Assembly (NCBI GenBank): GCA_964616985.1
Contig: CAZTVF010000156.1
Location: 1-10,173, forward strand
DNA from: CAZTVF01 sp964616985
Lineage (GTDB): Bacteria; Planctomycetota; Phycisphaerae; SM23-33
Reading direction: 5' to 3'
Length of the DNA: 10,173 bases
Part shown: positions 5,812-10,173 of the stretch, in pieces
Numbering within the stretch: the first letter of the stretch is position 1
How the letters are laid out: every line of letters starts with the position of its first letter
Program-made: the position numbers and the translations under genes
Notes under the pieces: generated by a model
What the model saw: the letters and a program-made list of their open reading frames with translations, nothing else
Databases searched by the model: none
What the model was told of the DNA's origin: nothing

Positions 5812-7611
5812 ATGGACCAGAAGTATATTCGCAACTTCAGCATCATCGCCCATATCGACCATGGCAAGAGCACGCTGGCCGACCGCGTGCTGTTGCGCGC
5901 GGGCGCGATCACACAGCGTGAGTTCCGCGACCAGCTGCTGGACGACATGGACCTCGAACGTGAACGCGGCATCACCATCAAGGCCTCCGCCGTCACCGTC
6001 GACTACGAGCTCGACGGCCAGAAGTACATGCTCAACCTCATCGACACCCCCGGCCACGTGGACTTCACCTACGAGGTCAGCCGCGCGCTGGCCGCCTGCG
6101 AGGGCGCGCTGCTGGTGGTGGACGCGGGCCAGGGCGTGGAGGCGCAGACGGTGGCCAATGCCCACCTCGCCAAGCGGGGCGGGCTGTCGCTGGTGCCGGT
6201 GGTGAACAAGATCGATCTGCCGGCCGCCCGGCCCGAAGACACCGCGATGCAGGTGGAGCACCTCATCGGCCGCCCGGCCGAGGACTGCATCTTCGCCTCG
6301 GCCAAGACCGGCCAGGGCATCGACGAGATGCTCGAGGCGATCGTCAAGCAGCTGCCGCCGCCGGCGGGCGACCCCGAGGCGCCGACCAAGGCGCTGGTCT
6401 TTGACACCAAGTACGACGACTACCGCGGCGTGGTGGTGTACGTGCGTGTGTTCGACGGCGGGCTCAAGGTGGGCGACAAGATCGAGATGATGGGCACCAA
6501 GGACACGTACGTCATCTCCGCCCTGGGCAAGTTCTGCCCCAGCCCCACCAGCGTCCAGGCCCTGGGCACCGGCGAGGTGGGTTACATCGTGGCGGCCATC
6601 CGCAGCGTCGCCGCCGTGCACGTGGGCGACACCGTCACGCTGACCAATCGCCCCGCCCAGACGCCCCTGCCGGGCTATCGCCCCCCGCAGCAGATGGTCT
6701 TCTGCGACTTCTACCCCGGGCCCAGCACGCAGTTCCCCGAACTGCGCGACGGCCTGGAGAAGCTGCAGCTCAACGACGCGGCCTTGACGTTCCAGCCGAT
6801 CAGTTGCGAGGCCCTGGGCTTCGGCTTCCGCTGCGGGTTCCTGGGCCTGCTGCACATGGAAATCGTGCAGGAACGCCTGGAGCGCGAGCACAACATCGAG
6901 GTGGTGCAGACGGCCCCAACCGTGCCCTACCAGGTGCTGCTGAACAATGACAAGGTGCAGGAGGTGGACTCCGCGGGCGATATGCCCGACCCCAGCCACA
7001 TGAAGGAGATCCGCGAGCCCATCGTGAAGGTGGACCTGATCCTTCCGGGCGACTCGATCGGTTCGATCATGCAGCTGGCCGAGGACCGCCGCGGCACGTA
7101 CCAGAAGACCGAGTACCTCTCCAGCGACCGCGTCATCATCACGTATGAATTCCCGCTGTCGGAGATCATTTACGATTTCTTCGACAAGCTCAAGAGCGCC
7201 ACGCGCGGCTACGGCACGATGGATTACGAGGTCACCGGCTTCCGCGCCAACGACCTGGTGAAGGTGGACATCCTGGTGAACAACAACCGCGTCGACGCGC
7301 TGTCGTTCATCGTGCACCGTTCCAAGGACGAGATGCGAGGCCGCGCCGTGCTGCAGAAGCTCCGCAAGGAAATCCACAAGCACCTGTTCGAGATCCCGCT
7401 CCAGGCGGCCATCGGCGGCAAGGTCATCGCCCGCGAAACGATCAAGTCCGTCGGCAAGAACGTGACGGCCAAGTGCTACGGCGGCGACATCACACGTAAG
7501 CGAAAGCTGCTGGAAAAGCAGAAGGAAGGCAAGAAGCGGATGAAGATGCTCGGCAACGTCGAGATCCCGCAGAAGGCATTCCTGGCCGTGCTGGAGACCG
7601 GCGAGGAGTGA
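5812..7611 (+). CDS. lepA: Elongation factor 4 (LepA), back-translocating ribosomal GTPase
   Basis: A 599-residue translational GTPase of normal LepA length that acts on ribosomes with mispositioned tRNAs. G motifs: AHIDHGKST (13-21), RGITIKA (52-58, switch I Thr), DTPGH (78-82), NKID (132-135) and SAK (163-165). Domains II and III and the LepA-specific C-terminal domain follow; the last is marked by CYGGDITRKRKLLEKQKEGK and the terminal NVEIPQKAFLAVLETGEE. The start MDQKYIRNFSIIAHIDHGKS matches the family's usual N-terminus. The frame stays open back to 5566, but that extension has no family resemblance and spans the promoter. It is transcribed alone, divergently from the GNAT gene, and is followed by a palindromic repeat that may help end transcription. 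Confidence 0.98.
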   Translation: MDQKYIRNFSIIAHIDHGKSTLADRVLLRAGAITQREFRDQLLDDMDLERERGITIKASAVTVDYELDGQKYMLNLIDTPGHVDFTYEVSRALAACEGALLVVDAGQGVEAQTVANAHLAKRGGLSLVPVVNKIDLPAARPEDTAMQVEHLIGRPAEDCIFASAKTGQGIDEMLEAIVKQLPPPAGDPEAPTKALVFDTKYDDYRGVVVYVRVFDGGLKVGDKIEMMGTKDTYVISALGKFCPSPTSVQALGTGEVGYIVAAIRSVAAVHVGDTVTLTNRPAQTPLPGYRPPQQMVFCDFYPGPSTQFPELRDGLEKLQLNDAALTFQPISCEALGFGFRCGFLGLLHMEIVQERLEREHNIEVVQTAPTVPYQVLLNNDKVQEVDSAGDMPDPSHMKEIREPIVKVDLILPGDSIGSIMQLAEDRRGTYQKTEYLSSDRVIITYEFPLSEIIYDFFDKLKSATRGYGTMDYEVTGFRANDLVKVDILVNNNRVDALSFIVHRSKDEMRGRAVLQKLRKEIHKHLFEIPLQAAIGGKVIARETIKSVGKNVTAKCYGGDITRKRKLLEKQKEGKKRMKMLGNVEIPQKAFLAVLETGEE

Positions 7612-7613
7612 TC

Positions 7614-7759
7614 GTAGGGTGGGCAGGCTTGCCCACCACACGCGATCGATCACCCACTCCGCAAGGACTGCTCCACACGGTCGCCCCTGCGCGAAATGGG
7701 CGCCGCCAGGGCACGTGGCACAATCGGAAACGAATGGTGGGCAGGCCTGTCCACCCTAC
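7614..7759. repeat. Intergenic element bounded by inverted 24-bp palindromic repeats
   Basis: The left end (7614-7637) starts GTAGGGTGGGCAGG and the right end (7736-7759) is its reverse complement with two mismatches, ending CCACCCTAC. Each end is itself a dyad: on the left GGTGGGCA / TGCCCACC with a GGCT loop (7618-7637). The 98 bp between them encode nothing convincing. The element fills the space from 2 bp after the lepA stop to 8 bp before the next ATG, so the left hairpin could end lepA transcription and the right copy overlaps the leader of the next gene. The layout fits a REP doublet or a MITE-like unit; no target-site duplication is obvious. Confidence 0.7.
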
Positions 7760-7767
7760 AAGACGCT

Positions 7768-8601
7768 ATGACCATCACCAAAGCCATCATCCCCGTCGCC
7801 GGGCTGGGCACTCGCCTGCGGCCCATTTCGTACGTGGTGCCCAAGGCCATGATGCCGCTGGCCGACCGCAAGGGCCGGATGCTCCCCGTCCTGCACTACA
7901 TCCTTGAAGAGGCTGCGGCGGCCGGGGCCGCCCACGCCGCCGTCATCGTCTCCCCGCCCCACATCGACATGCTCCGCCGCTACATGGCCGCCGTCATCGA
8001 GATGAACATGCCCCACCTGCCGCAGGTGGAATTCCTCGTGCAGGAAGAGCCCCTGGGCTTCGGCCACGCGGTGATGATGGGGCGCGATTTCGTTGGCCGC
8101 CAGCCTTTCATGCTCATGCTCGGTGACCACGTCCACGTCCCCGCCGCCGGCAGCGAACCCTGCAGCCGCCAGGTCGCCAACGCCTTCGCCCAGCGCGGCG
8201 GCGTGGCCATGATCGGCATGCAGCCGGTGGATGCCGACGAGCTGCCCCGCGTGGGAGTCGCCCGCGGCGAGCCGCTGGACGGCCGCGTCTTCCGCTGCGC
8301 CGAGTTTGTGGAGAAGCCCGACCTGGCCACCGCCCGCAGCCGCCTGGTCACGCCCGGCCTGGCGGCGGACCACTTCCTCGCGCACGCGGGCATCTACATC
8401 TTCGACGCCGAGATCTTCGACCTCATCTCCGAGCTCGCCACCCGCCCTCGCGCTAAGGGCAAGGAAGTGCAGCTCGCCGACGCCCAATCGATGCTGCTGC
8501 AACGCCACCCGGACGAGTACTATCTCTATCACATCGCCGGCACCGCCCACGACACCGGCACCCCCGCCGGCTTCGCCGCAACGCAGAAGGCCATGGCGTG
8601 A
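7768..8601 (+). CDS. GalU-like nucleotidyltransferase (NDP-sugar pyrophosphorylase)
   Basis: A 277-residue nucleotidyltransferase-fold enzyme expected to couple a nucleoside triphosphate to a sugar 1-phosphate, most likely UTP and glucose 1-phosphate for envelope or polysaccharide precursors. Visible motifs: nucleotide-binding AGLGTRLRP (11-19) with PKAMMPL (25-31), EEPLGFGHAV (93-102), metal-binding Asp in LGDH (D120), VEKP (181-184), GIYIF (208-212), KEVQLADA (232-239, cf. GEIQLTDA in GalU) and the terminal HDTGTPAGF (261-269). It is slightly shorter than typical GalU and differs at several positions, so the true sugar or nucleotide could differ. The frame extends upstream to an ATG at 7696, but that stretch is read through the repeat; the start at 7768 matches the family N-terminus. 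No Shine-Dalgarno is visible. Confidence 0.85.
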   Translation: MTITKAIIPVAGLGTRLRPISYVVPKAMMPLADRKGRMLPVLHYILEEAAAAGAAHAAVIVSPPHIDMLRRYMAAVIEMNMPHLPQVEFLVQEEPLGFGHAVMMGRDFVGRQPFMLMLGDHVHVPAAGSEPCSRQVANAFAQRGGVAMIGMQPVDADELPRVGVARGEPLDGRVFRCAEFVEKPDLATARSRLVTPGLAADHFLAHAGIYIFDAEIFDLISELATRPRAKGKEVQLADAQSMLLQRHPDEYYLYHIAGTAHDTGTPAGFAATQKAMA

Positions 8602-8639
8602 AGCCGACCGTCCGCCTGCCATCGCCCGCGCAGGCCGTC

Positions 8640-8667
8640 TTGCCCCCACGGATAGACCGGGGATAAT
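8640..8667 (+). promoter_or_regulatory. Probable promoter of the FAD oxidoreductase
   Basis: TTGCCC (8640-8645) and GATAAT (8662-8667) have a 16-bp spacer. Transcription near 8675 would give a leader of about 60 nt containing a small hairpin (CGGCCC 8685-8690 with GGGCCG 8701-8706) and a GGAGAG ribosome site. The strong -10 is the main support. Confidence 0.45.
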
Positions 8668-8733
8668 GCGACCCGTCTATTCTCCGGCCCGCTTCGTTCG
8701 GGGCCGTCTGTGCATGAAACGATTGGAGAGCGT

Positions 8734-10045
8734 ATGACCGTCGATTGCGCCACACATGCGTATGACGTGGTTGTCTGCGGAGGCGGGCCGGCAGGGTTCG
8801 CAGCGGCGACCCTCGCGGCGAGGCAGGGCGCCAAGACGGTGGTCCTGGAGGCGATGGGCGCCCTCGGTGGCGTGTGGACCATGGGCATCCTGAGCACCGT
8901 GAGCGACTGGCGCCGCAAGACGGCCTTCATCCGCGAGTTCGAGACCCGCCTGGAAAGCCTCTCCGGGCTCTCGCTGCGGAGAGACCTGTCGCAGATCCAC
9001 CCCACCGTCGAGCACGCCTTCTCCATCAGCCCCGAATGGCTCAAGCTGACGATGGAAACCCTGTGCCTGGAGGCCGGCGTGCACGTGAGGCTGTACTCGC
9101 CCGTGGTCGCCGTGGCTCGCGAGGGCGCCCGCATCACCAGCGTGTTCACCGAGTCCAAGTCCGGCCGAGAGTGCTGGCAAGCCCCCGTGTTCATCGACAC
9201 CACGGGCGACGGTGACGTGGCCGCCAAGGCCGGCTGCGGGTTCGACAAGGGCCACCCCGAAACCGGCCGAGTGCAGCCCATGAGCATGCACGTACTGGTC
9301 ACCGGGCTGGACGAGGCCGAGGTGCGGCCTTATATCCATTGGGGCCGCTCGCCGCAGGACACGGGCGAACGCAAACCCTTCGCCGACGTCTTCAAGGCCG
9401 CCGGCGTGGGGACCAGCTACGGCATGCCGGGCATTCACCAACTGGGCGGCGGGCTGTTCATCCTGGGCATCAACCACGAATACGAGCCTGACAGCATCGA
9501 CGCCGATGCCCGATCGCGGGCCACGATCCATGGCCGGGCCGAGATCCTGCGGGCGGTGGCGGCGTTGCGGCGGCTGGGCGGCATCTGGAAGAACATCGAC
9601 GCCGCCATCACCTCGCCGCACATCGGCGTGCGCGAGGGGCGACGGGTTCACGGCCGCTACACCGTTACGCGCGAGGACGTCATCGAGGGCCGCCGCCACG
9701 CCGACGCCGTCTGCCGCGTAACCTTCCCCGTGGACATTCACTCCACCGACCCCAAGAAGGGCAAGGCCTTCGACAGCGGCGGCGTGCGTGCCAAGCCCTA
9801 TGACATCCCGCTGCGGTCGCTGATCGCCAGCGACGTGGACAACCTCTGCCTGGCCGGACGCTGCATCAGCGGTGACTTCATCNNNNNNNNNNGACTTCAG
9901 CGCCCACGCCAGCTACCGCGTCGCCGGCAACGCCGTCGCCCTGGGCGAGGCCGCCGGCGCGCTGGCCGCCGCCAGCACGCGCCTGCGTGTCGATCCCCCC
10001 GCCGTTCCCTTCGACGCCCTAACCCCCCGCCCCACGGCCCAGTGA
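8734..10045 (+). CDS. FAD-dependent oxidoreductase (FAD_oxidored, PF12831-like), interrupted by an assembly gap
   Basis: A Rossmann-type flavoprotein with 383 residues before and 50 residues after a ten-N gap. The N-terminal FAD-binding motif is VVVCGGGPAGFAAA (12-25; G16, G18, G21) with E39 for ribose binding. A second motif, IDTTGDGDVAAKAG (154-167), and the C-terminal FAD signature LCLAGRCISGDF followed after the gap by SAHASYRVAGNAVALGEAAG are characteristic of the PF12831 group. Substrate and electron acceptor are unknown; no signal peptide is evident. GGAG at 8725-8728, five bases before ATG, supports the start. With exactly ten Ns the frame shifts, but both flanks are in the same frame if the Ns are dropped, so this is an assembly artefact rather than a broken gene. 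The stop is TGA at 10043-10045. Confidence 0.85.
9883..9892. other. Scaffold gap (ten Ns) inside the oxidoreductase gene
   Basis: Ten Ns are flanked by GACTTCATC (9874-9882) and GACTTCAGC (9893-9901), which differ at one base. The near-identical ends suggest two contigs that overlap and were joined with a nominal gap. Collapsing the 9-bp overlap gives GDFSAHASYR or GDFIAHASYR, which fits the family motif and restores the frame. Confidence 0.85.
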
Positions 10046-10136
10046 GGCATTCCCGTCCGGCGCCACCCCAGTCCACCTCCAACTCGACTCACCAGATCGC
10101 CTGTGCAAGGCCGCGCTCGCAGGGCATTCGCATTCT

Positions 10137-10169
10137 CGTGGCACGGGCATCTTGCCCGTGCGTCCCACG
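10137..10169. repeat. Palindromic intergenic repeat near the right edge
   Basis: A perfect 9-bp stem GCACGGGCA / TGCCCGTGC with a 3-nt TCT loop (10141-10161) sits inside an outer CGTGG / CCACG dyad (10137-10141 and 10165-10169). It lies about 95 bp after the oxidoreductase stop. It could act as a terminator hairpin, though no T tract follows, or be one copy of a dispersed palindromic repeat. The rest of 10046-10173 shows nothing recognisable. Confidence 0.6.
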
Positions 10170-10173
10170 GGCG

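Noticed and set aside
5698..7653. Long minus-strand open frame (651 codons) antisense to lepA
   Set aside because: lepA is unambiguous on the plus strand; the antisense frame is His/Val/Leu/Gln-rich with no domain, a typical by-product of high GC at third positions.
8714..8737. Seven-codon leader ORF (MKRLESV) overlapping the oxidoreductase start by ATGA
   Set aside because: No ribosome site precedes it and a 7-codon ORF is expected by chance; the real ribosome site GGAG lies inside it.
8874..9215. Second plus-strand frame inside the oxidoreductase gene
   Set aside because: It overlaps the well-supported FAD-binding protein in another frame and shows no motif of its own.

Overview
The window is a GC-rich (roughly two-thirds GC by eye), chromosome-like stretch of housekeeping and cell-envelope genes. 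Three things suggest a planctomycete, perhaps Phycisphaerae-like, genome or metagenome bin: several starts lack a usable Shine-Dalgarno site, there are short palindromic repeats between genes, and a secreted helical-repeat/beta-helix-like protein sits beside a PF12831-type FAD oxidoreductase. This assignment is inference only. A run of ten Ns near the right end shows that the sequence is a draft scaffold.

Left half, all minus strand. In transcription order: a lipoprotein with an alpha/beta-hydrolase fold that lacks its nucleophile (4993-4043), guaA for GMP synthase (4038-2479), a hairpin that is probably the guaA terminator (2463-2435), a secreted 590-residue protein of unknown function (2378-606), and the start of a response regulator whose receiver domain runs off the left edge (397-1). 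A sigma70-like promoter lies before the lipoprotein. guaA begins 4 bp after the lipoprotein stop, so the two are almost certainly co-transcribed.

Middle. A GNAT acetyltransferase (minus, 5585-5133) and lepA/EF-4 (plus, 5812-7611) diverge from a 226-bp intergenic region. Each has a -10-like hexamer 6-7 bp before its ATG and no well-placed Shine-Dalgarno, so both may be read from leaderless mRNAs.

Right half, plus strand. After lepA comes a 146-bp intergenic element bounded by two inverted copies of a 24-bp, internally palindromic repeat. A GalU-like nucleotidyltransferase (7768-8601) and an FAD-dependent oxidoreductase (8734-10045) follow; the latter is interrupted by the N run. A second, different palindromic repeat closes the window.

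I see no mobile-element gene, CRISPR array, tRNA, rRNA or defence system, and no clear new multi-gene system. The points most worth checking are the hydrolase that has lost its catalytic residues next to guaA, the paired leaderless-type promoters, and the intergenic repeat element after lepA.
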